A stretch of DNA of 64,000 bases from Pseudomonas sp. 2FG (GCF_005502935.1 NZ_SCMP01000003.1:124001-188000); one strand, 5' to 3'. Counted from the first letter of the stretch, positions 49,611-63,981 are shown. The notes: generated from the sequence alone by a model not told the origin. Numbers and translations: made by a program.

Positions 49611-51077
49611 TTAGTGCGGGAAGGCTGGCGGGTTGACCCCGGCCATGTCTTCCATCACCCGCACGACCTGGCAGCTGTAACCGAACTCGTTGTCGTACCA
49701 GACGTACAGCACCACGCGGTTGTCATTGCAGATAGTCGCCTCGGCATCGACCACACCGGCGTGACGCGAGCCGACGAAGTCGGTGGAAACCACTTCCTGG
49801 GAATTAACGAAGTCGATCTGCTTGTGCAGGTCCGAGTGCAGCGCCATGTAGCGCAGGTACTCGTTCATCTCTTCACGGGTGGTGGCCTTCTCCAAGTTCA
49901 GGTTGAGGATGGCCATCGACACGTTCGGCGTCGGTACGCGAATCGCGTTGCCGGTCAGCTTGCCCGCCAGTTCCGGCAGCGCCTTGGCCGCCGCGGTGGC
50001 GGCTCCGGTCTCGGTGATCACCATGTTCAGCGGAGCACTACGGCCGCGACGATCGCCCTTGTGGAAGTTGTCGATCAGGTTCTGGTCGTTGGTGTAGGAG
50101 TGAACGGTTTCCACGTGGCCATTGATGATGCCGAACTTGTCATTCACCGCTTTCAGCACCGGCACTATGGCGTTGGTGGTGCAGGAAGCCGCGGAAATGA
50201 TCTTGTCGTCAGGGCTGATCTCGGCATGGTTGATGCCGTGCACGATGTTCTTCAGCTTGCCTTTGCCTGGCGCAGTCAGCACCACGCGGCCAATACCCGG
50301 GCAGGCCAGGTGCTGACCCAGACCCTCGGCATCGCGCCAGACGCCGGTGTTGTCGACCAGCAGTGCGTTCTCGATGCCGTACTGGGTGTAGTCCACCTCT
50401 TTCGGCTCTTTGGCGTAGATCACCTGAATCAGGTTGCCGTTGGCCGTCAGGGTGTTGTTGGCTTCATCGACGGTGATGGTGCCATCGAACGGACCATGCA
50501 CCGAGTCACGCCGTAGCAGGCTGGCGCGCTTGACCAGGTCATTGGTCGCGCCTTTACGGACAACGATCGCGCGCAGGCGCAGGCCGTCGCCACCACCGGT
50601 TTTCTCGATCAGGATCCGCGCCAGCAGGCGGCCGATCCGACCGAAACCGTAGAGCACCACATCGGTGCCCTTGCGCGGGGCGCCATTTTGCTTGCCAACC
50701 ACCTCGGCCAACTCGTCACGGACGAACTGCTCGATGCTGCGGCCATTGGCCTCGGCCTTGTACTTGACGACCATCTTGCCCAGGTCGACGGAAGCGGCGC
50801 CCAGCTTGAGCGCGCTCATCTCTTTGAGAATGGCGAAGGTCTCATGCACCGACAGTTCGCTTTCGTCAGCCTGGCGGTGCCGGGCAAAACGGTGCGCTTT
50901 GAGGATCGCAATCACCGAACGGTTGATCAGGCTGCGGCCATAGATCGAACTCACCACATTGTTATTGCGGTAGAGCTGACCGATCAGCGGAATCATCGCC
51001 TCGGCGAGCGCTTCACGATCAATCCATTCACCAAGACACTGGTCAGGCTTCTGAGTCACGGGCAGTACCTTCGACAT
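49611..51077 (-). CDS. gap: Long-form glyceraldehyde-3-phosphate dehydrogenase
   Basis: A 488-residue GAPDH, about 150 residues longer than the classic enzyme. The extra N-terminal region (1-135) is helical and specific to this subgroup (PA3001-like). The NAD fold starts with YGFGRIGR (143-150). The catalytic Cys299 lies in SAASCTTN, with HSYTNDQNLID supplying the histidine-containing segment, and the protein ends WYDNEFGYSCQVVRVMEDMA. It is probably the anabolic (gluconeogenic) enzyme. It is divergent from mfd. Confidence 0.93.
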   Translation of the reverse strand: MSKVLPVTQKPDQCLGEWIDREALAEAMIPLIGQLYRNNNVVSSIYGRSLINRSVIAILKAHRFARHRQADESELSVHETFAILKEMSALKLGAASVDLGKMVVKYKAEANGRSIEQFVRDELAEVVGKQNGAPRKGTDVVLYGFGRIGRLLARILIEKTGGGDGLRLRAIVVRKGATNDLVKRASLLRRDSVHGPFDGTITVDEANNTLTANGNLIQVIYAKEPKEVDYTQYGIENALLVDNTGVWRDAEGLGQHLACPGIGRVVLTAPGKGKLKNIVHGINHAEISPDDKIISAASCTTNAIVPVLKAVNDKFGIINGHVETVHSYTNDQNLIDNFHKGDRRGRSAPLNMVITETGAATAAAKALPELAGKLTGNAIRVPTPNVSMAILNLNLEKATTREEMNEYLRYMALHSDLHKQIDFVNSQEVVSTDFVGSRHAGVVDAEATICNDNRVVLYVWYDNEFGYSCQVVRVMEDMAGVNPPAFPH

Positions 51078-51217
51078 ATGTAGGGGCTGAAAAAAGGGGC
51101 TACATTATGACGGCCCGCGCAACCGGGGGCAATCTGCAGCGGACGAAACACTGACAGCAGATCGTTCCGCTAGTTACAATCCGCCCGGTCAATCCTCGAC
51201 CGGAGCCACGACCACTC

Positions 51218-54200
51218 GTGTCCGTATTGCGTCTACCCACTCTGCCTGCCGCTTCGGGCAAACAACACTGGGGCAACTTGCCCGGCGCCGCGCTCAGCTT
51301 GGCTATTGCCGAGGCCGCCAGCGCGGCCAAGCGCTTCACCCTGCTGCTGACCGCCGACAGCCAGAGCGCCGAACGCCTGGAGCAGGAACTGCGCTTCTTC
51401 GCGCCCGAGTTGCCGGTACTGCACTTCCCGGACTGGGAAACCTTGCCCTATGACTTGTTCTCGCCGCATCAGGACATCATTTCGCAGCGCATCGCCAGCC
51501 TGTACCGCCTGCCGGAGCTGACCCACGGCATATTGGTAGTGCCGATCACCACCGCCCTGCACCGCCTGGCGCCGACGCGTTTTCTGCTCGGCAGCAGTCT
51601 GGTGCTGGATGTCGGCCAGAAACTCGATGTCGAACAGATGCGCACCCGCCTGGAGGCCACCGGCTACCGCTGCGTGGACACCGTCTATGAACACGGCGAG
51701 TTTGCCGTGCGCGGCGCGCTGATCGACCTGTTCCCGATGGGCAATCCGCTGCCCTATCGCATCGACCTGTTCGATGACGAAATCGAAACCCTGCGGACTT
51801 TCGACCCGGAAACCCAACGCTCGATCGACAAGGTCGAGTCCATCCGCCTGCTGCCGGCCCGCGAATTCCCGCTGAATAAAGAAGCCGTAACCGGCTTTCG
51901 CGCCCGTTTTCGCGAGCGCTTCGACGTCGATTTCCGCCGCTGCCCCATCTATCAGGATCTCAACAGCGGCATCACCCCGGCGGGCATCGAGTACTACCTG
52001 CCGCTGTTCTTCGAGGAAAGCGCTACCCTCTTCGACTACTTGCCGACGGACACCCAGGTGTTTTCCCTGCCGGGTATCGAGCAAGCCAGCGAGCATTTCT
52101 GGAACGACGTGCGTAATCGCTACGAAGAGCGCCGCGTCGACCCCGAGCGCCCACTGCTACCGCCTACCGAATTGTTTCTACCGGTCGAAGACTGCTTCGC
52201 CCGCCTGAAGAACTGGCCACGCGTGGTCGTCAGCCAACAGGATGTGGACGCCGGCGTCGGCCGCGAGCGTTTCCCCGCGCGCGACTTGCCGGAGCTGGCG
52301 ATCCAGGCCAAGGCCAACCAACCCTTGGCGGCGCTGGAGCGCTTCCTCGACGAGTTCCCCGGCCGCGTGCTGTTCACCGCCGAGTCCGCCGGGCGCCGCG
52401 AAGTCTTGCTGGAGCTGCTGGCGCGCCTGCACCTGCGCCCTCAGGCGGTCGACGGCTGGCTGGACTTCATCGGCAGCGCCGAGCGCCTGGCAATCTGCAT
52501 AGCCCCGCTGGATGACGGCCTGCTGCTCGAGCAACCCGCCGTCGCGCTGATCGCCGAAAGTCCGCTGTTCGGCCAGCGCGTGATGCAACGCCGACGCCGG
52601 GAAAAACGCAGCGACAACGGCGATGCGGTGATCAAGAACCTCACCGAGCTGCGCGAAGGCGCGCCGGTGGTGCATATCGACCATGGCGTCGGCCGCTACC
52701 TCGGCCTGATCACCCTGGAAATCGACGGCCAGGCCGCCGAATTCCTCGCCCTGATGTACGCCGAGGAAGCCAAGCTGTATGTGCCGGTCGCCAGCCTGCA
52801 CCTGATCGCCCGCTACACCGGCAGCGATGACGCCCTGGCGCCCTTGCACCGCCTCGGTTCGGAAACCTGGCAGAAGGCCAAGCGCAAGGCCGCCGAACAA
52901 GTTCGCGATGTGGCCGCCGAGCTGCTGGATATCTACGCCCGCCGCGCGGCCCGCGAAGGCTACGCCTTTAAAGACCCGCTGGCCGACTACGCCACCTTCA
53001 GCGCCGGCTTCCCCTTCGAGGAAACCCCGGACCAGCAGACCACCATCGACGCGGTGATGGCCGACATGCTGGCGGCGAAACCCATGGATCGCCTGGTCTG
53101 CGGCGATGTCGGCTTCGGCAAGACCGAAGTGGCCATGCGCGCCGCCTTTATTGCCGTGCACAGCGGCAAGCAGGTGGCGATTCTGGTGCCGACCACATTG
53201 CTCGCCCAGCAGCACTACAACAGCTTCTGCGACCGCTTCGCCGACTGGCCGGTAACGGTCGAAGTGATGAGCCGCTTCAAGTCGAACAAGGAGGTCGATG
53301 CAGCCGTACAGCAATTGGCCGAAGGCAAGATCGACATCGTCATCGGCACCCACAAGCTGCTGCAGGACGATGTGAAGATCAAAAACCTCGGCCTGGTCAT
53401 CATCGACGAAGAACACCGGTTCGGTGTACGCCAAAAGGAACAGCTCAAGGCCCTGCGCAGCGAAGTCGACATCCTCACCCTCACCGCGACCCCCATCCCG
53501 AGAACGCTGAATATGGCGGTATCGGGCATGCGCGACCTGTCGATCATCGCCACCCCGCCCGCGCGGCGGTTGTCGGTGCGCACCTTCGTCATGGAACAGC
53601 AGAAGCCGATCATCAAAGAAGCCCTGCTGCGTGAGTTGCTGCGCGGCGGCCAGGTCTACTACCTGCACAACGATGTAAAAACCATCGAGAAATGCGCCGC
53701 CGACCTCGCCGAACTGGTGCCCGAGGCGCGCATCGGCATCGGCCACGGGCAGATGCACGAACGCGATCTGGAACGGGTGATGAGCGACTTCTACCACAAG
53801 CGCTTCAACGTGCTGATCGCCTCGACCATCATCGAGACCGGCATCGACGTGCCAAGCGCCAACACCATCATCATCGAGCGCGCCGACAAGTTCGGCCTGG
53901 CGCAGCTGCACCAGCTACGCGGCCGGGTTGGCCGTAGCCACCACCAGGCCTATGCCTACCTGCTGACGCCACCACGCAAACAGATGACCCCGGACGCGGA
54001 AAAACGCCTGGAAGCCATCGCCAACACCCAGGATCTCGGCGCCGGTTTTCTGCTGGCGACCAACGACCTGGAAATCCGCGGCGCCGGCGAACTGCTCGGT
54101 GACGGCCAGAGCGGACAGATTCAAGCGGTCGGCTTCACTCTCTATATGGAGATGCTCGAACGCGCGGTGAAAGCCATTCGCAAAGGCGAGCAACCCAATC

Positions 54201-54664
54201 TGGAGCAACCGCTCGGCGGCGGGCCGGAAATCAACCTGCGCGTACCGGCACTGATTCCCGACGCCTATCTGCCCGATGTGCATAGCCGCCTGATCCTCTA
54301 CAAACGCATCGCCTCGGCTGCCGATGAGGACAGCCTGAAGGAGCTGCAAGTCGAGATGATCGACCGCTTCGGCCTGCTGCCGGAGCCGACCAAGAACCTG
54401 GTGCGCCTGACCCTGCTGAAACTGCAGGCCGAGCAGCTCGGGATCAAGAAGCTCGATGCCGGCCCCCAGGGTGGACGGATAGAATTTGCCGCCGACACCC
54501 AGGTCGATCCCTTGGTACTGATCAAATTGATCCAAGGCCAACCGAAGCGTTACAGGTTCGAAGGCGCCACGCAGTTTAAATTCCAGGTGCCGATGGAGCG
54601 CCCGGAAGAGCGCTTCAATACACTCGAGGCGCTTTTCGAGCGTCTGACCCCACAATCCACCTAG
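51218..54664 (+). CDS. mfd: Transcription-repair coupling factor Mfd
   Basis: An 1148-residue SF2 translocase that removes RNA polymerase stalled at DNA damage and recruits UvrA. Domains in order: UvrB-homology module (to about 330), the RNA polymerase-interacting domain (about 465-540, INLTELREGAPVVHIDHGVG-type), the RecG-like helicase core with Walker A CGDVGFGKTE (about 628-637) and IIDEEHRFGVRQKE, then TRCF domain 7 at the C-terminus. The start is GTG 51218 (MSVLRLPTLP). The gene is full length. Confidence 0.97.
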   Translation: MSVLRLPTLPAASGKQHWGNLPGAALSLAIAEAASAAKRFTLLLTADSQSAERLEQELRFFAPELPVLHFPDWETLPYDLFSPHQDIISQRIASLYRLPELTHGILVVPITTALHRLAPTRFLLGSSLVLDVGQKLDVEQMRTRLEATGYRCVDTVYEHGEFAVRGALIDLFPMGNPLPYRIDLFDDEIETLRTFDPETQRSIDKVESIRLLPAREFPLNKEAVTGFRARFRERFDVDFRRCPIYQDLNSGITPAGIEYYLPLFFEESATLFDYLPTDTQVFSLPGIEQASEHFWNDVRNRYEERRVDPERPLLPPTELFLPVEDCFARLKNWPRVVVSQQDVDAGVGRERFPARDLPELAIQAKANQPLAALERFLDEFPGRVLFTAESAGRREVLLELLARLHLRPQAVDGWLDFIGSAERLAICIAPLDDGLLLEQPAVALIAESPLFGQRVMQRRRREKRSDNGDAVIKNLTELREGAPVVHIDHGVGRYLGLITLEIDGQAAEFLALMYAEEAKLYVPVASLHLIARYTGSDDALAPLHRLGSETWQKAKRKAAEQVRDVAAELLDIYARRAAREGYAFKDPLADYATFSAGFPFEETPDQQTTIDAVMADMLAAKPMDRLVCGDVGFGKTEVAMRAAFIAVHSGKQVAILVPTTLLAQQHYNSFCDRFADWPVTVEVMSRFKSNKEVDAAVQQLAEGKIDIVIGTHKLLQDDVKIKNLGLVIIDEEHRFGVRQKEQLKALRSEVDILTLTATPIPRTLNMAVSGMRDLSIIATPPARRLSVRTFVMEQQKPIIKEALLRELLRGGQVYYLHNDVKTIEKCAADLAELVPEARIGIGHGQMHERDLERVMSDFYHKRFNVLIASTIIETGIDVPSANTIIIERADKFGLAQLHQLRGRVGRSHHQAYAYLLTPPRKQMTPDAEKRLEAIANTQDLGAGFLLATNDLEIRGAGELLGDGQSGQIQAVGFTLYMEMLERAVKAIRKGEQPNLEQPLGGGPEINLRVPALIPDAYLPDVHSRLILYKRIASAADEDSLKELQVEMIDRFGLLPEPTKNLVRLTLLKLQAEQLGIKKLDAGPQGGRIEFAADTQVDPLVLIKLIQGQPKRYRFEGATQFKFQVPMERPEERFNTLEALFERLTPQST

Positions 54665-54726
54665 AGGCTGTTGCGCTCGCTCACGACGCCTCTAGGCGAA
54701 TTGCCCTACCTAAAAAGGACTGATTC

Positions 54727-55251
54727 ATGCGTGCCCTCCGTTGCCTCGCCTTGTTGCTGACCCTCATCGCCCCGACTGCCTTCGCCGACGGCCTGTATCA
54801 GGTCGAGCTGATCCTTTTCCGCCAGGCTGGCGAACCGATTCCGGCCAGCCAGACCGCTCCGGATGACTGGGCCGCCGACGCCCAAGCACTAGCCGCGGGC
54901 AGTGAGCGCGGCACGGCCCTGAACGCCGAGGCGGCCAAGCTCACCGCCGCCAATGGCTATCAGGTATTGCTGCATCAGGCCTGGCAGCAGAACGTCGGCG
55001 AAGCCCCGACGAAAATCGCCCTGTCGAGCGGCGAGCAGCAGTTCGGCCACTTCCCGGTGGAAGGCACGCTAAGCCTGCAGCAGCTGCGCTTTGTCGACCT
55101 GGAAAGCGATTTCTGGATCAATCAGTTCGACGCCGACGGCCTGCTCACCGGCAGCGAACGCCTCAAGCAAGGCACCCGCCTGAAGAACGGCGAACTGACC
55201 TTCCTCGACCACGGCAGCCTCGGCCTGCTGATCAAGGTATCCCCCCTGTAA
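54727..55251 (+). CDS. csiV: CsiV-family periplasmic protein
   Basis: A 174-residue protein with a Sec signal (MRALRCLALLLTLIAPTAFA) and the CsiV start DGLYQVELILFRQAGEPI. In Acinetobacter/Pseudomonas relatives CsiV affects a septal PBP1b-type glycan synthase; that role is carried over by family only. It follows mfd by 62 bases with an AAAAAGGAC ribosome site. The helicase gene starts 10 bases after its stop. Confidence 0.8.
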   Translation: MRALRCLALLLTLIAPTAFADGLYQVELILFRQAGEPIPASQTAPDDWAADAQALAAGSERGTALNAEAAKLTAANGYQVLLHQAWQQNVGEAPTKIALSSGEQQFGHFPVEGTLSLQQLRFVDLESDFWINQFDADGLLTGSERLKQGTRLKNGELTFLDHGSLGLLIKVSPL

Positions 55252-55261
55252 GGTTTGGCCG

Positions 55262-58582
<3,321 letters not shown>

Positions 58583-58606
58583 CTGCGAGCTAGCCGGATC
58601 AGGACT

Positions 58607-58640
58607 GTAGGGTGGGTTAGCCGCAGGCGTAACCCAGCAT
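58607..58640. repeat. Dispersed palindromic repeat (GTAGGGTGGGTTA type), second copy
   Basis: GTAGGGTGGGTTAGCCG followed by CAGGCGTAACCCAGC, a shorter relative of the element at 42848-42887. Confidence 0.65.
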
Positions 58641-58657
58641 CCGGCCCGAGAAGCTTC

Positions 58658-60417
<1,760 letters not shown>

Positions 60418-60427
60418 AACAAAATCC

Positions 60428-60952
60428 TTAGCTGAGTTCGGCCGCCGCCCATGCCGGGCACGGCGCTTCATCTATCTGTACAGCGCAGTGGACGGGCACA
60501 CGGGGAAAGAGTTCCAGCACATCGCGATTGCGCAGGCGAATGCAGCCGTGGGAGCCAGCTATCCCCAGCGGCTCGGTGTCCGGGGTGCCATGCAGATAGA
60601 CATAACGGCGGAAGGTATCCACAACACCGAGACGATTGCGCCCCAACTCGCAGCCGCTTAGCCAGAGAATGCGGGTGAGGATCCAATCGCGATCGGGAAA
60701 CTGCTCGCTCAGCGCCTCCGACCAGACCTCGCCCGTCCAACGCCGCCCACGCAGCACCGCACCCACGGGTAGCCCTTCGCCAATCTTCGCGCGCACCTGA
60801 TGCAGGCCGCGCGGCGTACAGCCGGAGCCGTTTTGCTCACCCGGTCCATTCAGTGCAGTGGAAACCGCCAGGCGCAGCACCAACTGCCCATTGGCAAAGC
60901 CGTACAGGCATTGGTCGGCGAGAGAGATATGGAGAAGATCGAGGGCACGCAT
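60428..60952 (-). CDS. L,D-transpeptidase (YkuD family), probably cytoplasmic or leaderless
   Basis: A 174-residue YkuD-domain protein. The catalytic motif is HGTPDTEPLG then GSHGCIRLRNRDVLELF, with Cys in SHGCIRL. No signal peptide is visible at the N-terminus (MRALDLLHISLADQCLYGFA), which is unusual for an enzyme acting on periplasmic peptidoglycan. It is 10 bases upstream of nagZ, so is linked to murein turnover. The true role may be in recycling or as an exported form by another route. Confidence 0.85.
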   Translation of the reverse strand: MRALDLLHISLADQCLYGFANGQLVLRLAVSTALNGPGEQNGSGCTPRGLHQVRAKIGEGLPVGAVLRGRRWTGEVWSEALSEQFPDRDWILTRILWLSGCELGRNRLGVVDTFRRYVYLHGTPDTEPLGIAGSHGCIRLRNRDVLELFPRVPVHCAVQIDEAPCPAWAAAELS

Positions 60953-60998
60953 GGCGGCTAGCTTAGCCGATCACATCGGCGGCGCCCACCGCTCGACG

Positions 60999-61706
60999 TC
61001 AAACCTTGGCGGTGGCGACTGCGGTTTTGCTGCGCGGACGAAGCTGCGCGCTGGCCAGGGCTTCATCGGTCACCCCGGTTTCAGAACGCATGCCCGCAGC
61101 GAGGAATGGCACCATCAGGCGCATGACCTGCTCAATCGAGGTATTCACCCCGAAGTCGGTCTCGGCAATAGCGCGCAACGCCTTGATCCCAGACATGCTG
61201 AAAGCGGCCGCACCGAGCATGAAGTGCACCCGCCAGAACAGCTCGATGGGGGGAATTCGCGGCGCCGCCTCATGCACCAGCTGCATATAGCGGCGAAACA
61301 CCTTGCCGTACATGTCTTCCAGGTAACGCCGCAGGTGACCCTGACTCTGACTGAACGCCAACCCTAACAGGCGCATGAAAATCGACAGATCATTGCCACT
61401 GCGTGGTTTCACCGCCAAGGCTTGCTCGACCAGGATCTCCAGCAGATCTTCCAGGCTGGCCTTGTGATCGGCTTTAGCCTGACGACGATCCAGTTCCCGC
61501 TCGAGACTGGCACAGAAAGGCCCGAGGAAGCGCGAGAACACCGCCTGGATCAGCGCTTTCTTCGACCCGAAGTGATAGTTCACCGCCGCCAGGTTGACCC
61601 CGGCCTTGCTGGTGATCAAGCGTAACGACGTCTCAGCGAAACCTTTCTCCGCGAACAGCTGTTCGGCAGCATCGAGGATGCGTTCGACGGTTTCTGACTG
61701 GGCCAT
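60999..61706 (-). CDS. psrA: Fatty-acid-responsive TetR regulator PsrA
   Basis: A 235-residue TetR-family protein with the helix-turn-helix at residues about 8-58 (RILDAAEQLFAEKGFAETSL, AGVNLAAVNYHFGSKKAL). It is the long-chain fatty-acid-sensing repressor of beta-oxidation genes and an activator of rpoS in pseudomonads. The neighbour lexA and the two PsrA boxes at its own promoter confirm identity. It probably also controls the etf genes at 4 kb in this window. Confidence 0.93.
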   Translation of the reverse strand: MAQSETVERILDAAEQLFAEKGFAETSLRLITSKAGVNLAAVNYHFGSKKALIQAVFSRFLGPFCASLERELDRRQAKADHKASLEDLLEILVEQALAVKPRSGNDLSIFMRLLGLAFSQSQGHLRRYLEDMYGKVFRRYMQLVHEAAPRIPPIELFWRVHFMLGAAAFSMSGIKALRAIAETDFGVNTSIEQVMRLMVPFLAAGMRSETGVTDEALASAQLRPRSKTAVATAKV

Positions 61707-61720
61707 TGAATATCACCTAA

Positions 61721-61747
61721 CAAACACTTGTTTGAAACATACGTTTC
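61721..61747 (-). promoter_or_regulatory. Tandem PsrA boxes and promoter of psrA
   Basis: CAAAC-N4-GTTTG (61721-61734) and GAAAC-N4-GTTTC (61734-61747) share one base, both exact matches to the PsrA pattern. On the minus strand TTGACA (61765-61760) with TATGTT (61741-61736), spacer 18, is a likely promoter, so the boxes cover its -10 region. This fits negative autoregulation. Confidence 0.85.
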
Positions 61748-61925
61748 AAGCCGCAACCTTGTCAAGTCGCATGAGCCGCCTTTCGGCCGGCCAGTCACGG
61801 ACTTTTATAACAGACTGACTTTTATAACAGAGAGGCTTACTGCAAGACGTCCGCCAAGCGCCTGAAGTAACAGTCCTTGCTCGTCCGCTGCCAGTAGAAA
61901 AGCTTCAAAGCTGCAAAAAGGAGGA

Positions 61926-61953
61926 TTGCCAAGCCTCGATCACTGTATATAAT
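61926..61953 (+). promoter_or_regulatory. Sigma-70 promoter of lexA
   Basis: TTGCCA (61926-61931), a 16-base spacer and TATAAT (61948-61953), the latter lying inside the first LexA box. Confidence 0.65.
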
Positions 61954-61977
61954 CACAGTCACTGTATAAAAAGACAG
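61943..61977 (+). promoter_or_regulatory. Two LexA (SOS) boxes upstream of lexA-sulA
   Basis: CTGTATATAATCACAG (61943-61958) and CTGTATAAAAAGACAG (61962-61977), both CTG-N10-CAG with the AT-rich centre, 19 bases apart centre to centre. They cover the -10 region and start of lexA, giving tight autorepression as in E. coli lexA. Confidence 0.93.
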
Positions 61978-61986
61978 AGCTCAATA

Positions 61987-62595
61987 ATGCTAAAACTGAC
62001 GCCCCGCCAAGCTGAGATTCTCGCCTTTATCAAGCGCTGCCTTGAAGACCACGGCTACCCGCCGACCCGCGCAGAGATTGCCCAGGAACTCGGCTTCAAG
62101 TCACCCAACGCAGCCGAGGAACACCTCAAGGCGCTCGCCCGCAAAGGCGCGATTGAAATGACCCCAGGTGCTTCACGCGGCATCCGCATTCCCGGTTTTG
62201 AGCCGAGCAATGAGGAAGACGGCCTGCCCATCATTGGTCGCGTCGCTGCTGGCGCACCGATTCTGGCACAACAACATATCGAAGAATCCTGCCGGATCAA
62301 CCCGGCTTTCTTCCACCCACGAGCCGACTACTTGTTGCGTGTCCGCGGCATGAGCATGAAAGACGTCGGCATCTTCGATGGCGACCTGCTCGCCGTGCAC
62401 ACCACCCAAGAAGCACGCAACGGCCAAATTGTTGTGGCGCGCCTCGGTGACGAAGTGACAGTAAAACGCTTTAAACGCGAAGGCGACAAGGTCTGGCTGA
62501 TTGCCGAGAACCCTGAGTTCGCGCCCATCGAAGTGGACCTGGAAGCACAGGATCTGGTGATCGAAGGTTTGAGTGTCGGCGTTATTCGCCGCTAA
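61987..62595 (+). CDS. lexA: SOS repressor LexA
   Basis: A 202-residue repressor. The winged helix-turn-helix covers residues 1-65 ([20 protein letters not shown]). The self-cleavage site is Ala88-Gly89 in GRVAAGAP. The catalytic dyad is Ser123 ([13 protein letters not shown]) and Lys160 (VTVKRFK). It represses itself and sulA until RecA filaments trigger cleavage. It starts 9 bases after the second SOS box. Confidence 0.98.
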   Translation: MLKLTPRQAEILAFIKRCLEDHGYPPTRAEIAQELGFKSPNAAEEHLKALARKGAIEMTPGASRGIRIPGFEPSNEEDGLPIIGRVAAGAPILAQQHIEESCRINPAFFHPRADYLLRVRGMSMKDVGIFDGDLLAVHTTQEARNGQIVVARLGDEVTVKRFKREGDKVWLIAENPEFAPIEVDLEAQDLVIEGLSVGVIRR

Positions 62596-62605
62596 AGGAG
62601 ACTTT

Positions 62606-63079
62606 ATGCAGTTCCCGCAGTCGCTGAACCGTACACAGCTTCCACTGTTCGAGGCCTTTCTGGCTCAACCGGTGACACCGCTGTTAACCGAAGCTGTGGA
62701 ATCAGCTTGGTTTGATGACCCGGAAACCTTTAGCGAGCTGTCGCTGCGCGGCGCTGCCGGGAACTGCCTACACCTGCTCGCACCCATACTGCGCGAACTG
62801 AGTCAGGAAAAAGATGCCCGCTGGCTAACGCTGATCGCCCCACCAGCAAGCCTGACCCAAGCCTGGCTACGCGATGCAGGACTGAACCGCGAACGCATCC
62901 TCCTGCTCCAACCACGTGGCGAACAGAGCGCCCTCGACCTTGCTTGCGAAGCTCTGCGCCTGGGCCGCAGCCATACAGTCGTAAGCTGGCTGCACCCGCT
63001 GCAGCGTCCGGCGCGCCAGCAACTTGCCGATGCCGCTCGCCTGGGCAAAGCACAAAGTCTGAATATCAGCCTGGGCTAA
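62606..63079 (+). CDS. sulA: SOS cell-division inhibitor SulA
   Basis: A 157-residue SulA that blocks FtsZ assembly during SOS. The conserved core is ELSLRGAAGNCLHLLAPILREL, WLTLIAPPASLTQAWLRDAGL and ACEALRLGRSHTVVSWLHPL. ATG 62606 follows AAAGGAG, 10 bases after the lexA stop, so the two are one SOS-controlled operon, as in P. aeruginosa. The Lon-recognised C-terminus (LNISLG) is short. Confidence 0.94.
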   Translation: MQFPQSLNRTQLPLFEAFLAQPVTPLLTEAVESAWFDDPETFSELSLRGAAGNCLHLLAPILRELSQEKDARWLTLIAPPASLTQAWLRDAGLNRERILLLQPRGEQSALDLACEALRLGRSHTVVSWLHPLQRPARQQLADAARLGKAQSLNISLG

Positions 63080-63245
63080 AGATCACTGATCGATTTCAGC
63101 CGCTGATCGGCACATGGATGTGCCACTCGCAACACAAAGACATTTACTTTGCCTAGAGAAATGCCGAGGCAGAAGGGCTTGCCGCGCTAGAAGAGCGCTT
63201 CAGGAAGAACCGCTCGATCAACTACTGGAAAGTGACGCGCGCCGA

Positions 63246-63479
63246 TCAGTGAAGTACGCGCGGCCCATCTTCTCGCTCAAAATCACCCTCAGCCAATCGA
63301 CCCGCCATTTGCACGCCGACATTCAACATGGCCTTAGCGACTTCAATATGGTGACCCTGCAGAAAGGCCTTGGCATCGGCAGAAAAATCTAGAACTACCA
63401 ACGCCTCTTCATCCTCTGCACGACGCAAGGCAATGCGCCCGTCGGGCAACTCGACGATTTCAAGAAAGGATGTAGGCAT
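63246..63479 (-). CDS. Conserved small protein of unknown function
   Basis: A 77-residue acidic protein: MPTSFLEIVELPDGRIALRR, then LVVLDFSADAKAFLQGHHIEV and a helical end. It matches, from memory, the small conserved gene next to sulA in pseudomonads (PA3009-like). No domain or function is known. It starts 76 bases downstream of the neighbouring minus-strand gene. The 166 bases between it and sulA hold short stop-laden frames that look like debris. Confidence 0.75.
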   Translation of the reverse strand: MPTSFLEIVELPDGRIALRRAEDEEALVVLDFSADAKAFLQGHHIEVAKAMLNVGVQMAGRLAEGDFEREDGPRVLH

Positions 63480-63555
63480 AAAATCTAATCTCCACGAAAG
63501 GCCGTTAGTGTACCAGCCAGCTTGGCCTCTCCCCTAGCCCACCTATCCACCCAAC

Positions 63556-63981
63556 TCAGCACTCGCTGAGCGACTCACGAAAACGCAAGGCCAACACTTT
63601 GAGCTGCTGACGCCAGTCTTCCAGCAGTAGACGCGCCAGTGGCGGCTCGTCCTCATCCAGGCTGAGCGACTCGATCAAGGGCAGCGTCGGATCAATTTTC
63701 GCCTTTTTCGGCGCTTGTGGCGGCTGAAAGAGTGCCGCATAGGCTGCCACCAACTGGGCAAGCCAGGTCTCCGACTGCTGCGCCAGTTCTACCAGCTCAG
63801 CCAACTCTGGGCTCGGCGCGGTATCCAATACGGCTTTCGTCAGCACTAGCTCCACGCGCGGAACATTGGTCTCCGCCAGCCGGTAATAGCCGGCGATTTC
63901 ATGGCAAAGGCCTAGCAGCCCACCGTACAGGTGAAATAACGCCGCCTCGCGCTCGGCCTGAATCAGCGCCTGGGCGTTCAT
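63556..63981 (-). CDS. DUF6586 family protein
   Basis: A 141-residue helical, acidic protein beginning MNAQALIQAEREAALFHLYG, with VELVLTKAVLDTAPSPELAELVELAQQSE in the middle and a Lys-rich linker before the last helices. It resembles the conserved hypothetical gene before topA in pseudomonads (PA3010-like; DUF6586 is my best family guess). Function is unknown. Confidence 0.75.
   Translation of the reverse strand: MNAQALIQAEREAALFHLYGGLLGLCHEIAGYYRLAETNVPRVELVLTKAVLDTAPSPELAELVELAQQSETWLAQLVAAYAALFQPPQAPKKAKIDPTLPLIESLSLDEDEPPLARLLLEDWRQQLKVLALRFRESLSEC

Noticed and set aside
52178..53911. 577-codon open frame antisense to mfd
   Set aside because: Shadow of the conserved helicase domain of mfd; no motif and no start signal.
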